A stretch of DNA of 64,000 bases from positions 17,726 through 81,725 of the forward strand of contig JALWNK010000073.1 of NCBI GenBank assembly GCA_026995935.1, given 5' to 3'. Positions within the stretch are counted from its first letter, which is position 1. Every line of letters starts with the position of its first letter. The stretch comes from Deltaproteobacteria bacterium (GTDB taxonomy: Bacteria; Desulfobacterota; Dissulfuribacteria; Dissulfuribacterales; QOAL01). Below are positions 43,881 to 52,471 of the stretch, piece after piece. The notes below the pieces were generated by a model. That model did no database searches. It saw nothing but the letters and a program-made list of their open reading frames with translations, and was not told the origin of the DNA. The translations under genes were made by a program, and so were the position numbers.

Positions 43881-44639
43881 ATGGGCAAGAAGTGTGAATG
43901 CCCCAAGGGCGCTCCCATGTGGATGGTCACATTTGGTGACCTCATGTCCCTGCTTTTATGTTTTTTTGTACTCCTTCTCTCCTTTTCTACCACTGACCCT
44001 GCCATGTACAAGGAGGTTGCAGGCTCCTTGGAGAAGGCCTTTGGCGTGCAAAGAGAAGACATTACCCTGGAAATACCCAAGGGAATCGACATCATCTCCA
44101 GGGACTTCAATCCGCCCTTTTCAGTAGATGTAATACTTGAGAAGATAAAATCTGCCATAAAGCTTGAGCTCATTAAGGGGGAGATAGATGTTGAGGCCCT
44201 TAGCGACAGGGTGATACTCAGGCTCAAGGACGAAATCACTTTTCCCCCTGGAAGCGACAGGCTCTTTAAAAGGTCAAAGCCGATACTGGATAAAATCCGC
44301 ACCATAATTGAAAGCGTACCAGGGGACATATCAGTTGAGGGACACACGGACGACACCCCTGTAACCGGGGCATTCAAGTCCAACTGGCATCTTTCCGCCG
44401 CAAGGGCAGCAACGGTTGTAGAGTATCTTTTGAGCCGTCATACAATAGATCCCCAAAGGATGGCGGCAGTTGGTTTCGGAGACAGCAGGCCCTTGGTCCT
44501 TAACGACAGCCCGGAACACAGGGCAAGAAACAGAAGGGTTGAAATAGTCTTCATGCAACCCAGCAACCCTGATGACTTCGAGGTCAAACCCCTTGACAAA
44601 AAAGGCATATTGAAACAAGAACCACTTCCTATGGATTAG
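43881..44639 (+). CDS. Flagellar stator protein MotB/PomB
   Basis: A 252-residue stator subunit. The N-terminus CECPKGAPMWMVTFGDLMSL and FFVLLLSFS is strikingly PomB-like, with the channel Asp at residue 20. The plug region AGSLEKAFGV follows. A C-terminal OmpA-type peptidoglycan-binding domain shows VEGHTDDTPV, HLSAARAATVVEYL and NRRVEIVF. It pairs with the preceding PomA-like protein and is 3 bases from the PilZ gene. Confidence 0.93.
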   Translation: MGKKCECPKGAPMWMVTFGDLMSLLLCFFVLLLSFSTTDPAMYKEVAGSLEKAFGVQREDITLEIPKGIDIISRDFNPPFSVDVILEKIKSAIKLELIKGEIDVEALSDRVILRLKDEITFPPGSDRLFKRSKPILDKIRTIIESVPGDISVEGHTDDTPVTGAFKSNWHLSAARAATVVEYLLSRHTIDPQRMAAVGFGDSRPLVLNDSPEHRARNRRVEIVFMQPSNPDDFEVKPLDKKGILKQEPLPMD

Positions 44640-44642
44640 AAA

Positions 44643-45239
44643 ATGAACAAGGAAACCCGGGAACAACGAGATTCACTAAGGATAAAGGACAGGATTCTCC
44701 TGTCTTTCCATTCAGTCTCTGTGGATGAGTTTAAGGCTAGTGTGAAGAACTACATGGAGGGTACAGAGGATCCGTGGGTTGATACCTGCCACCCAACGTT
44801 CCAAAAGGACATAAAAACCCATCTTAGACACATCAAGGAAAAGGACAAGGACCTAGCTGCCGTTCTGGAAATCCTTGATCAAAAACTAAACATGATCCTT
44901 GGCCTTATGGACACAGGGGATACCTGTGAAAAAGATGGGATTCCCAAGAAACTCTATAAGGTTGATCTCAGCGCCAAAGGTATCGGTTTCCTTACTAAGG
45001 AAAGGCTTTCCAAGGGCTCTATTCTCAAACTTTCCATAGGTCTTCTGCCGGAACACTACTTCTTTACCTGTTTTGGACAGGTGGTTCGCAGTGAGGAGAG
45101 AAAAGACGGTACTTTTAACGGCGTAAAATTTATCTGGATAACCGAGGACGACCAGGAAAAACTCATTGAACACATCTTCAGCAGGCAGGTCATCTATCTA
45201 AGAATGAGACGGCAGGAGAAGGAAAGGAAGAAGGACTAG
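44643..45239 (+). CDS. PilZ-domain protein
   Basis: A 198-residue protein whose C-terminal half (about 100-185) is a PilZ fold with DLSAKGIGF, the D-x-S-x-x-G part of the c-di-GMP motif. The preceding RxxxR is not evident; lysines (KKLYK) stand there instead, so c-di-GMP binding needs proof. The N-terminal half is helical and unrecognised. Its position 3 bases after the PomB-like gene suggests control of the motor, as with other PilZ motor brakes. Confidence 0.8.
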   Translation: MNKETREQRDSLRIKDRILLSFHSVSVDEFKASVKNYMEGTEDPWVDTCHPTFQKDIKTHLRHIKEKDKDLAAVLEILDQKLNMILGLMDTGDTCEKDGIPKKLYKVDLSAKGIGFLTKERLSKGSILKLSIGLLPEHYFFTCFGQVVRSEERKDGTFNGVKFIWITEDDQEKLIEHIFSRQVIYLRMRRQEKERKKD

Positions 45240-45266
45240 GGAATTTTTTTTAAAGGGTTTTTTCCT

Positions 45267-46424
45267 TTAGGATTTTGACTTTAGTAAGCGCCTGTAAACT
45301 TCAAGGGTTTTTTTCGCACTCTTCTCCCAGCTAAATTGCTTCAGACGTTTGCTTCCTTGTCTAATTAATTCCTTCCTTATCTCTTCATCAAGACAAAGCC
45401 TTTTTATGGCCTCGGCCATCTCCCTTATGTCCTTTGGATTAACAAGTATGGCAGCATCTCCTGCAACCTCTGGCATGGACGAGCAATTCGAAGTAATTAC
45501 AGGGGTTCTTGTTGAAAAGGCCTCAAGAATTGGGAGGCCAAAGCCCTCGTAAAGGCTTGCAAAGACAAGCCCGTAACTTTGAGACAGCCAGGGGTAAACA
45601 TTATCCACCTCCCCAACTTGATAGACCATTGAGAATGACTCTAACTTGGCCTTCTCGTCTCTTCTCAGCTTTCCGATTATGACCAGGACCGTACCTTGAG
45701 GAAGGCTTTCTCTCACCAGATCAAAGGCCCTTGCTATGGAAATCACGTTTTTCCTCCTGTCCTTTGAAGAAAATGCCAGGAGAAATCGCTTGCACTTTAT
45801 TCCCCTTGTTTTTAAAGGATCCTCGTCTTCACCGCGGATTGATTGTTTCATCCTGGTCAATTTTTCCTTGCAGCCAAGGTGAACAACGTCTACGGCTCTT
45901 GGGTTCAAATTGAAGATGGAGCAGAGGTCTCTTTTGGTGGCATTTGATACGCAGATAAAGTGATCCGCCCTCCTAACTGCAAGCTCAAAGGGTAGAAGAT
46001 TTGAACGCCTGTAAAGATGCGGTAGTCGATATCGTCTTAGATCATGGACGGTAAGTATCCTTTGGCCTGAGAACCTGGGGGGCATGAAATGGTGGAAACA
46101 GTGATAGAGTTCGTAATTGCCTGCCAAGGCCTCAAGTGAAAGATAAGGGAAAAGCTGCCAAAGCCTTTCTATCCATCTGAATTTAAACGGACACTTCCTG
46201 GTCCTTATCCTGTTCCTTTGGCATTCTGTAAGGCCTGTAAGAAATCTTTTTGATATTCCTTGGTACCTAGCCTGAAAAAAAAGGGTCAAAGATAGATTTT
46301 CTTCCAGGGCAGTAAGGCCACTTATCAGGTTGGTCCCAAAGGTGTAAAAACCGGAATGGGGGTTTCTGACTACTGCATCCCAGTCAAAAAGGACATTGAT
46401 ATCCTGGCCTTTCCTATCAATCAT
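45267..46424 (-). CDS. Glycosyltransferase family 4 (GT-B)
   Basis: A 385-residue GT-B transferase. C-terminal motifs include FASLYEGFGLPILEAFSTRTPVI, with the catalytic-type E-x7-E, and SNCSSMPEVAGDAAILVNP. The N-terminal half contains NPHSGFYTFGTNLISGL. It adds a sugar to an unknown acceptor, probably a surface glycolipid given its neighbours. Its start overlaps the tandem-kinase stop by 4 bases. Confidence 0.9.
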   Translation of the reverse strand: MIDRKGQDINVLFDWDAVVRNPHSGFYTFGTNLISGLTALEENLSLTLFFQARYQGISKRFLTGLTECQRNRIRTRKCPFKFRWIERLWQLFPYLSLEALAGNYELYHCFHHFMPPRFSGQRILTVHDLRRYRLPHLYRRSNLLPFELAVRRADHFICVSNATKRDLCSIFNLNPRAVDVVHLGCKEKLTRMKQSIRGEDEDPLKTRGIKCKRFLLAFSSKDRRKNVISIARAFDLVRESLPQGTVLVIIGKLRRDEKAKLESFSMVYQVGEVDNVYPWLSQSYGLVFASLYEGFGLPILEAFSTRTPVITSNCSSMPEVAGDAAILVNPKDIREMAEAIKRLCLDEEIRKELIRQGSKRLKQFSWEKSAKKTLEVYRRLLKSKS

Positions 46425-47935
46425 CCCTTGGCCTTAAGTATGCGGGAGAAGATTTCGTCAAAACGTCTTTGCCATTCCAAATGGTACTGGCAGTAAGCCC
46501 TTAGAAAAAGACGAACCGCCCTGTCCTTCTCGCCTGTAAGTCTTCCAATAGACCTTGCCATCACAAATACATCCTTTATGCGGCATCTTTCTGAAAGGGC
46601 TTTACAGATCCTTACAGAGTCAAGGTCAAAAACACCAAGTTCTCCACTTTGGGAAAGCACGAAATTGGTGATCTTGCAGTCCCCATGAAATACGCCCTTT
46701 TCGTGCATCTCATAGATAAAAAGGGCAATCTTTTTAAAAAGGGCATAACGCTCCCTTTCATCCTGGAGAAGCGTTTTTACCATATTCTTGCTCTCTTTGA
46801 TCTGTTCATGCCAAGGATATGCAACAAGCCCATAGACACTGCCCCAGGGATTTTTGGCCTGGATCAAAAAGAGGGGGTTTATGGTGTTTATTCCAACGCT
46901 TTCAAGATACCATGCCGCGTTCCAGGACTTTACACTCCTTGGCCTTCTAAAAAGGTAGGAAAGGCCCTTTAGACTGCCAGAACTCCTGTAGCATTTTAGA
47001 AAAAGATCCCTATCAGGCAGCGAATATCTGAGACAGAAGGTATGCCTTGAATCCTTAATTACATCTAGCCCTTTACGCATTGCAAAGTCGCCTTTTTGTT
47101 CAAATACCAGCTCTCTTACGGACTTAATAAGCCCGTCATCAGTTGAGGCTGATCTCAAGATAAAAAGGCCTTTGTCCCTCTGGATGACCGTGGCCTTTTT
47201 AAGCCTTCTTGGAAGCTTTTTCCTTGAGTGTATCCTTATGTCCCTGAAGGCAAGCCTTGAGAGGAAAAACCTGCTGTCACGCCTTCTTATCTCAGGCTGC
47301 CACCTTGAAAGAAAGGAAACGGCATAAAACATCTCCTTTCTTGATAAGTGCCTTAAAAATGGAGGAATTACATACCTTAACTGTTCACAGGCCTCCACTT
47401 TAGAAAGTGGACCTTTCTTGCACCATGCCCTTTGAAGGTCGATTAGGACAAAATCATCATGGTTCTCATTCCAAAATATGTTATCAAGGTGAAAGTCAGG
47501 CTGTATGATTCCAAGGTCAGCCAGGTCCTTCAAAAGGATTGTAAACTTTTTTAGATATTTCTTCCTTTCCATAAGGTGAAGCCCTGGCCATCTCTCTTCC
47601 AAAAAGACCTCGAGACTCTGGCCAGTCACCCTTTTTGAAACAAAAAACCTCCAGCTTCCCCTTTTCCCATATGCAACCGGTCTTGGAGCCCGCCTCTTTT
47701 GGTAAAGGGTCTCGGAAAGAACATATTCCTTTCTGGCCGCATCCCTTCCAAAAAGAAGTTCTGCACCACCAAGTCTGTATACCTTAAGAAAAAGCCCTTT
47801 ACCTTGAAACACCTTCCTGTGAGGCCTTTCCTTTATCAGAATGAAATCCTGTTCCAAAAAGTTTTTGTCATCAATAAGGGAGGATTTTTGTTCCCAACTA
47901 ACCCCATTAAGAATAAAAGGCGGGCTCTTTTCCAT
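46421..47935 (-). CDS. Tandem LPS-kinase-like protein (two kinase domains)
   Basis: A 504-residue cytoplasmic protein with two kinase-like modules of the KdkA/WaaP/RIO class. The first (about 40-235) has Lys51 in FLKVYRL, a catalytic loop QPDFHLDN (Asp147, Asn152) with Gln where His is usual, and IDLQRAW (Asp166). The second (about 295-500) has Lys314 in FLKCY, HGDCKITNF (His417, Asp419, Asn424) and FDLDSV (Asp437). Both appear able to bind ATP. It lies between a family 4 and a family 9 glycosyltransferase, so it probably phosphorylates an LPS core sugar (inference). Confidence 0.8.
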   Translation of the reverse strand: MEKSPPFILNGVSWEQKSSLIDDKNFLEQDFILIKERPHRKVFQGKGLFLKVYRLGGAELLFGRDAARKEYVLSETLYQKRRAPRPVAYGKRGSWRFFVSKRVTGQSLEVFLEERWPGLHLMERKKYLKKFTILLKDLADLGIIQPDFHLDNIFWNENHDDFVLIDLQRAWCKKGPLSKVEACEQLRYVIPPFLRHLSRKEMFYAVSFLSRWQPEIRRRDSRFFLSRLAFRDIRIHSRKKLPRRLKKATVIQRDKGLFILRSASTDDGLIKSVRELVFEQKGDFAMRKGLDVIKDSRHTFCLRYSLPDRDLFLKCYRSSGSLKGLSYLFRRPRSVKSWNAAWYLESVGINTINPLFLIQAKNPWGSVYGLVAYPWHEQIKESKNMVKTLLQDERERYALFKKIALFIYEMHEKGVFHGDCKITNFVLSQSGELGVFDLDSVRICKALSERCRIKDVFVMARSIGRLTGEKDRAVRLFLRAYCQYHLEWQRRFDEIFSRILKAKG

Positions 47936-47942
47936 CTCTCGA

Positions 47943-49097
47943 TTATGAAAATTTAAGGGCTTCAGTCACCGCCCTTTCAACCTCGCTTGTTTTAATCAGG
48001 CCCATACAATCGGGCCTTTTACAATACTTTTCCACACACGGATTGCAGGGTTTTGGCTTGGAGATGACCTTGTGAAGGTGAAGGTCCTGTACCGGGCCTG
48101 TACCTTCCACGTTAGTTGGAACAAAGAGAGAAACCGTCTTTGTGCCAACGGCTATTGCCACATGTAAAGGGCCGGTGTCATTGGTAACAAGTACATCTAG
48201 GGCCTTTATTGCTGCAGGCAGATCTTTAAGGACCACCTTGCCTGACAGGTTGAATACCCTGCCCTTTCCGCCCTTTTTTTCAATGTCATCCTTTATCTTT
48301 TCTGCCCTGGCTGCATCGCCAGGACCACCAATCAAAACGATGTTGCAGGAATCTTTTAAGTCCAATAGACGTGCCCCAAGGTCAATGAAATTTTCCACGG
48401 GCCATTCTTTGTACTTGCCAGAGGCGGAAAATTGAAAACCAACAAGAACTCCATTAACGGTTTCTTTCCCTTTCCGCATTGAGCTTCCAAGAAGACTTTT
48501 TCTAAAATTGGCAACCTTTTTGTCGTGAACAGGCAGATCCATTCTCAAACAACTCTCCCCTGAAAGGCTTACGTTAAAAACCCTTCTAATGACCTCCAGG
48601 CGCTGATCAATGGCATGCTTTTTGTCATCATAAGGGATCCTTGCAGACAGAAGATGACGCACTTTTTGGTCTTTTTGGCCAATTCTGAAAATAAAGGGTA
48701 TTCCAGCAGCAAAGGCCGCCTCTATAGGGCAAGGGTCGCTGTCGTGAAAGACTATGCAAAGATGATATTTTTTTTTCTTTAATTTTCTTAAAAGGGTTAT
48801 GCCGTTTTTGTACCTGCCCCTGTACGATATTATCTCGTCAGCCAGGGGGAAATCACTGAAAAGGTCTGCCACCTTGTCTCTTAAAAGCAGGTCCAGTCTT
48901 GCCCTTGGCACCAATTCCCTAAGGGCCCTTATGCCTGGTACGGCAAAAAGCGCATCTCCTATGGCAGTGGAGGAGACAACGAGTATCCTTTCCACCTCGG
49001 AAGGGTCGAACCGCTCAAGTGGAACAGGTATATCCCTGTCTCTGCGCCTTTTTAGCCTTACCAGGGTCTTTAAAAAAGATTTGTTGATAATTCGCAA
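47943..49097 (-). CDS. Heptosyltransferase-like glycosyltransferase family 9
   Basis: A 384-residue GT9 enzyme. Motifs include ILVVSSTAIGDALFAVPGIRAL near the N-terminus and VTNDTGPLHVAIAVGTKTVSLF near the C-terminus, as in WaaF/WaaC ADP-heptose transferases. A cysteine-rich C-terminal part (KPCNPCVEKYCKRPDC) is typical of the family. It leads a three-gene LPS-type run. Confidence 0.9.
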   Translation of the reverse strand: MRIINKSFLKTLVRLKRRRDRDIPVPLERFDPSEVERILVVSSTAIGDALFAVPGIRALRELVPRARLDLLLRDKVADLFSDFPLADEIISYRGRYKNGITLLRKLKKKKYHLCIVFHDSDPCPIEAAFAAGIPFIFRIGQKDQKVRHLLSARIPYDDKKHAIDQRLEVIRRVFNVSLSGESCLRMDLPVHDKKVANFRKSLLGSSMRKGKETVNGVLVGFQFSASGKYKEWPVENFIDLGARLLDLKDSCNIVLIGGPGDAARAEKIKDDIEKKGGKGRVFNLSGKVVLKDLPAAIKALDVLVTNDTGPLHVAIAVGTKTVSLFVPTNVEGTGPVQDLHLHKVISKPKPCNPCVEKYCKRPDCMGLIKTSEVERAVTEALKFS

Positions 49098-49195
49098 GAA
49101 AGCCTACCTGGTTTTTTGGTGTTATCTTACACAGAGTGTTTATTTTTTCGAGGCCCTTAAATGGTGAAAGGAGATTTCTTGATTTTGACAATAAT

Positions 49196-49224
49196 CAGAA
49201 ACCCTGGCTTCACCAAGGTTTCTG
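49196..49224. repeat. Long imperfect hairpin
   Basis: CAGAAACC (49196-49203) pairs with GGTTTCTG (49217-49224), and an inner TGG/CCA pairs across one mismatch, leaving loop CTTCA. There is no T-run on either strand, so it is not a standard terminator. It lies between DUF5320 and the heptosyltransferase gene. Confidence 0.6.
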
Positions 49225-49277
49225 ACAGTTTTGAGAGAGGAGAATATTTGAGACGTTTAATACAAAAGCATACTGAC

Positions 49278-49562
49278 CTAAAGACTGTTTAGCCTCTGTT
49301 TTATTGAATCAAGCCTCTGTTCAAGCCAGGACTTTTCTTCAAGGAGCCTTTCCCTCTCAATATCATTAGTGGTTCCTGCACCTTTACCTATATCCGCAGT
49401 ACGCCAGCAAAAACCAAAACCGCGCCTCCTGCCAAAGCCAAAAAAACCCCTTTCGTTAGCGCCCTGAGACAAAGATTCGAAACAGCGTCTGCGCCTTCTG
49501 CCAGCGCCTCGGCCCTGGCCAAGGGCTCTGGCTCCATTCCATCCGGGCATGGTTCCGTACAT
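49278..49562 (-). CDS. DUF5320 small basic protein
   Basis: A 94-residue protein starting MYGTMPGWNGARALGQGRGA, the DUF5320 pattern. It continues through Arg- and Gly/Phe-rich stretches (GFFGFGRRRGFGFCW) and ends in a short coiled coil (LLEEKSWLEQRLDSIKQRL). Function is unknown; relatives commonly accompany Mrp-type ATPases and FeMo-cofactor-like proteins. A strong AGGAGGTG ribosome-binding site fixes the start. A longer minus-strand frame here (to 49624) is in another phase and is not coding. Confidence 0.75.
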   Translation of the reverse strand: MYGTMPGWNGARALGQGRGAGRRRRRCFESLSQGANERGFFGFGRRRGFGFCWRTADIGKGAGTTNDIERERLLEEKSWLEQRLDSIKQRLNSL

Positions 49563-49596
49563 GGTGTTGTCACCTCCTTTTTGAGCTTATGCCAAT

Positions 49597-49624
49597 AATA
49601 TAATGAGCATATGATAAAAATCAA
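49597..49624 (-). promoter_or_regulatory. Candidate promoter of DUF5320 gene
   Basis: On the minus strand TTGATT (49619-49624) and TATATT (49597-49602) are 16 bases apart, ending 34 bases before the DUF5320 start. Confidence 0.4.
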
Positions 49625-49666
49625 GCACCAAAAGGCGTATTCCCCTCAAAAAAATTGAATAAAAAA

Positions 49667-50521
49667 TCAGCCGGCCTGGGCATTCGTCCTGCCAAGAAAC
49701 ATGGTATTTAAGGGAAGATCAAGGAAATTGGAAACTACTTTGCATTTTATCTTGAATATGAAGAATATATCCCTGTCATCATCAGACAGTGTCTCAAAGT
49801 TTCCCTGCCCCTTGCTAATTACCATGGGAGCAGAGGCAAAAAGCTCCCTGAACGTGTCTGAGCATTCCTTCAAGACGATACCCGGGGCCCTGTAACCAGT
49901 GGAAACTATTTCTGCTACCTGGTGGAGGCCAGCATCCCTTGCATCTTCCTCGGTGACATCGTTTATTATGGGGCCTCCCCTTACTGCGTACTTTACAGGT
50001 TTTTGAAGCTCTTCTATTAAGAGCCTGTCAAATACGGTTTCACCACAGTTATCTCCCAGATAAAGTATCCAGTCGGTCTTTGAAAGACCTTTTAAAAAGG
50101 CATCGTATTCCCACATGGAAAAACGGGTGGCTAGAGCCTTTTCCACCTCCTTTAAAAGGTCAAAGTCGCTTGAGATGCCGTAATCAATAACGTTTCCACA
50201 CGCTGCGAAGCGAAGGGCAGCCTCTAGGGAATCTTTATGGCCCTTTATCTTTCTTTTTAGCTCAGGATATAGACTAAGCGCATGAGCAGTGCTCTCTTTC
50301 TTTAGCTTGTAAAAGGGATCTTTGACACCTGCCTTCTCTGCTATCATGTCGTAAAGGGCCACGGCATTTTGGGGAGGTGGTAAATCCTCGTTCACCTGTG
50401 AAATAACCTGGCCGCAACCCTTTACCATCTCCCAAAGACAGCTGTCTGAACAGTTAAGCAGCCCACCCGTCCTTATTGCCTGATTAAGAAAGCAGCTAGG
50501 GCAATCAAGGTGCATTTTCAT
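49667..50521 (-). CDS. DUF89/ARMT1-like metal-dependent phosphatase
   Basis: A 284-residue protein of the damage-control phosphatase (DUF89) family, which hydrolyses damaged phospho-metabolites using a divalent metal. Seen are the N-terminal cysteine set DCPSCFLNQA, the core LYLGDNCGETVFDRLLIEEL with Asp/Asn metal ligands, and AVRGGPIINDVTEEDA. MVISKGQGNFE completes the site. The substrate is not identifiable. It overlaps bcp by 4 bases. Confidence 0.85.
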   Translation of the reverse strand: MKMHLDCPSCFLNQAIRTGGLLNCSDSCLWEMVKGCGQVISQVNEDLPPPQNAVALYDMIAEKAGVKDPFYKLKKESTAHALSLYPELKRKIKGHKDSLEAALRFAACGNVIDYGISSDFDLLKEVEKALATRFSMWEYDAFLKGLSKTDWILYLGDNCGETVFDRLLIEELQKPVKYAVRGGPIINDVTEEDARDAGLHQVAEIVSTGYRAPGIVLKECSDTFRELFASAPMVISKGQGNFETLSDDDRDIFFIFKIKCKVVSNFLDLPLNTMFLGRTNAQAG

Positions 50522-51024
50522 TTGGAATCTGCCCCTTCCTTGAGCTCGGCAAGCTTTTCACGCACCTGGTCTGCATGCCTGATTTCCTTGCCCTTTTTCT
50601 TTGTTCTGACGCGCACGTTCTTCCACACCCAGGCTACCCTGCCTTCTGGATCCAGGAGATACGTGGAGCGGATAACGCCCTCATATTCCCTTCCGTAGTT
50701 CTTTTTCTTGCCCCAGGCACCATAGGCCTTAAGGACTTCCTTTTCAGGATCAGAAAGGAGGATGATCTTCAGCCCATGTTTTTCCGCAAACCTTTTGTGG
50801 CTTTCCGTACTGTCAGGGCTTATCCCTATGACAACCGCCCCCATGTCCTTAAACTTTGGGAGAAGCTCGGTAAAGTCGCAGGCCTCCTTTGTACAGCCGG
50901 AAGTATTGTCCTTTGGGTAAAAATAGACAACTACCCACTTTCCCCTGAAATCAGATAGAAGCACCTCTTTTCCATCTAAATCCCTTAACGTAAAACCTGG
51001 AGCCTTCTCTCCCCTTTCAAGCAT
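50518..51024 (-). CDS. bcp: Peroxiredoxin Bcp (thioredoxin-dependent)
   Basis: A 168-residue atypical peroxiredoxin. Peroxidatic Cys44 lies in YPKDNTSGCTKEACDF, with candidate resolving Cys49 as in E. coli Bcp. Later motifs are VIGISPDSTESHKRF and LLSDPEKEV. It reduces organic and hydrogen peroxides with thioredoxin, which this window also encodes (trxA, 8124-8453). Overlaps by 8 bases with the upstream gene. Confidence 0.95.
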   Translation of the reverse strand: MLERGEKAPGFTLRDLDGKEVLLSDFRGKWVVVYFYPKDNTSGCTKEACDFTELLPKFKDMGAVVIGISPDSTESHKRFAEKHGLKIILLSDPEKEVLKAYGAWGKKKNYGREYEGVIRSTYLLDPEGRVAWVWKNVRVRTKKKGKEIRHADQVREKLAELKEGADSK

Positions 51025-51391
51025 GATCTTCCTCCTTTTCCCCTTTTCTTCTATCTATTCTATTTGTCACAAATTGAAAGAATTCAAGCAGCTTCTGGCC
51101 TTTCTTTTCAAGTAGTTTACCAAGATCAGCATCCGCCATGGGCTTTATCATGTCTGGATTATCAGGGACTGTCCAGCCAAAAAGGACCCGTGCGATCCTG
51201 CCTTTCTCTATTGCAATTAGAAAGGCCACATCCTGCTCGCTATCATAGTCAATGCCAAATTCGAACTCGTCAAAGTCATCCACCTCTTCGGGGGCGTACC
51301 TGACCTTTATGCCCCATTTTGAAAGACTGTCTTCATCTCTTGCCCTGTCTGTGTCCAGCTTCTTTCCAAGAAATTCGCGAAACCGTTTCAC
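51017..51391 (-). CDS. Uncharacterised 124-residue acidic protein
   Basis: I do not recognise this protein. It has acidic central stretches (PEEVDDFDEFEFGIDYDSEQD), a hydrophobic core strand pair (VAFLIAIEKGRIARVLFGWTV) and a helical C-terminus. No signal peptide or membrane helix is seen. It overlaps bcp by 8 bases and follows the DUF1566 gene by 13, so it is a real member of this operon. Confidence 0.65.
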   Translation of the reverse strand: MKRFREFLGKKLDTDRARDEDSLSKWGIKVRYAPEEVDDFDEFEFGIDYDSEQDVAFLIAIEKGRIARVLFGWTVPDNPDMIKPMADADLGKLLEKKGQKLLEFFQFVTNRIDRRKGEKEEDHA

Positions 51392-51404
51392 GCTTTGCCT
51401 CCTT

Positions 51405-52406
51405 TCAACCCCTCACTGCCCAAACGTAAAAGTTCCTGAGCCTTTTAAGCCCCACACCAGTTGCACCCTTAAACATGTAGAGAGCCCAGGCCCAGGGTGG
51501 ATCATAGATACTTGTAGTGGAAGACCAGTAAAATTCTCTTACGTTTTTAAAACACGAGTCTTCCGGGACTGCCGGAGAATGCTTGGAGCAGTCAACCAGG
51601 GACTCCAGTTCATTAATGTTTGGTAGGCGCCAGTCTGAAAATCCTCCAAGTTCCTTTGAGTTGAGTTCCCTAACTATTTTAAAGGCTTCAGGCCATGAAA
51701 CCATACCACCTGAGATATCTGCGTTTCTCGTCCAGAAAAGACCTGTAAGCCGGTCCTCCACAACTTCTCCTTTATGGAGAAAACGCGGATTTGGCCACTT
51801 GACTCCTGCCTGATACTCCCCGTCCTGGCCTGTATTTTCACATGGTATCTCCTGCCCAGATATGTTCCAACACCCTTTCTGACCAGTAGCCAGAACAAGG
51901 TCTGACTCTCCCCTTACAGGCCACAACATACACTCCTGATCCTTTCTGCCGTAAAACATCCTTGCGCCACCAAGATGTATGTACCAGGCGTATCTGGTAT
52001 TTATGGCAGCAGTTGTGGATGTCCAGTACCAGCCATGGAACACGTTTATAAAGGAATGGCCTGGATAGAGGCAAGGATTCTTGGCCTCAAGGTACAGCAG
52101 GGATCTTAGTTCCCTGCGGTTGGGCATCCTCCAGTCGTTAAAGCCCTGAAAACCCCTTTCATTTAGGCTTTTCACAAATAGGAGCGCATCTTCCCAGCTT
52201 TGCGGAAAGACATTTATTGCTGCATCCTGCGCCCACTCAAGGCCCGTAAGCATGTCTTTCACAATGCCTTCACCGACAGGCCTGAATCGCCTTTCTGGAA
52301 GTGGAATGCCTGTTTGAATCTCACCATCCTGGCCCAGACCCATACAGGGAACTACCCTGCCTTCCTCGTCGTAACAACGCCTTTGACCTGTCTGAAATAT
52401 GAACAT
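51405..52406 (-). CDS. DUF1566 tandem-repeat protein
   Basis: A 333-residue protein built from two DUF1566 (Lcl C-terminal-type) modules. The first begins TGQRRCYDEEG and contains GFNDWRMPNRRELRSLL and YWTSTTA. The second begins TGQKGCWNISG and contains GFSDWRLPNINELESLV and YWSSTTS. Each carries the GQDGE-Q-G stretch. The fold is thought to be lectin-like. No signal peptide is visible from this start, and the SD is weak, so a different N-terminus or cytoplasmic location is possible. Confidence 0.85.
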   Translation of the reverse strand: MFIFQTGQRRCYDEEGRVVPCMGLGQDGEIQTGIPLPERRFRPVGEGIVKDMLTGLEWAQDAAINVFPQSWEDALLFVKSLNERGFQGFNDWRMPNRRELRSLLYLEAKNPCLYPGHSFINVFHGWYWTSTTAAINTRYAWYIHLGGARMFYGRKDQECMLWPVRGESDLVLATGQKGCWNISGQEIPCENTGQDGEYQAGVKWPNPRFLHKGEVVEDRLTGLFWTRNADISGGMVSWPEAFKIVRELNSKELGGFSDWRLPNINELESLVDCSKHSPAVPEDSCFKNVREFYWSSTTSIYDPPWAWALYMFKGATGVGLKRLRNFYVWAVRG

Positions 52407-52435
52407 GATTACAAGAGGTATCCTTTTATGGTTTA

Positions 52436-52464
52436 TTGTAACACAAAACCCATTTTGTCATATT
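52436..52464 (+). promoter_or_regulatory. Candidate promoter giving a leaderless HD-domain mRNA
   Basis: TTGTAA (52436-52441) and CATATT (52459-52464) are 17 bases apart. The -10 ends 7 bases before ATG 52472, which has no SD, so transcription would begin at or next to the start codon. Confidence 0.4.
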
Positions 52465-52471
52465 TTTAATC

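Noticed and set aside
45250..45270. Terminator between PilZ gene and glycosyltransferase
   Set aside because: TAAAGG/CCTTTA forms only a weak 6-bp stem, and the T-run precedes it rather than follows on the plus strand.
49161..49292. 43-codon plus-strand frame (MVKGDFLILTIIRNPGF...)
   Set aside because: Weak SD, no recognisable family, overlaps the antisense end of DUF5320 and contains the 49196-49224 hairpin. It is probably chance.
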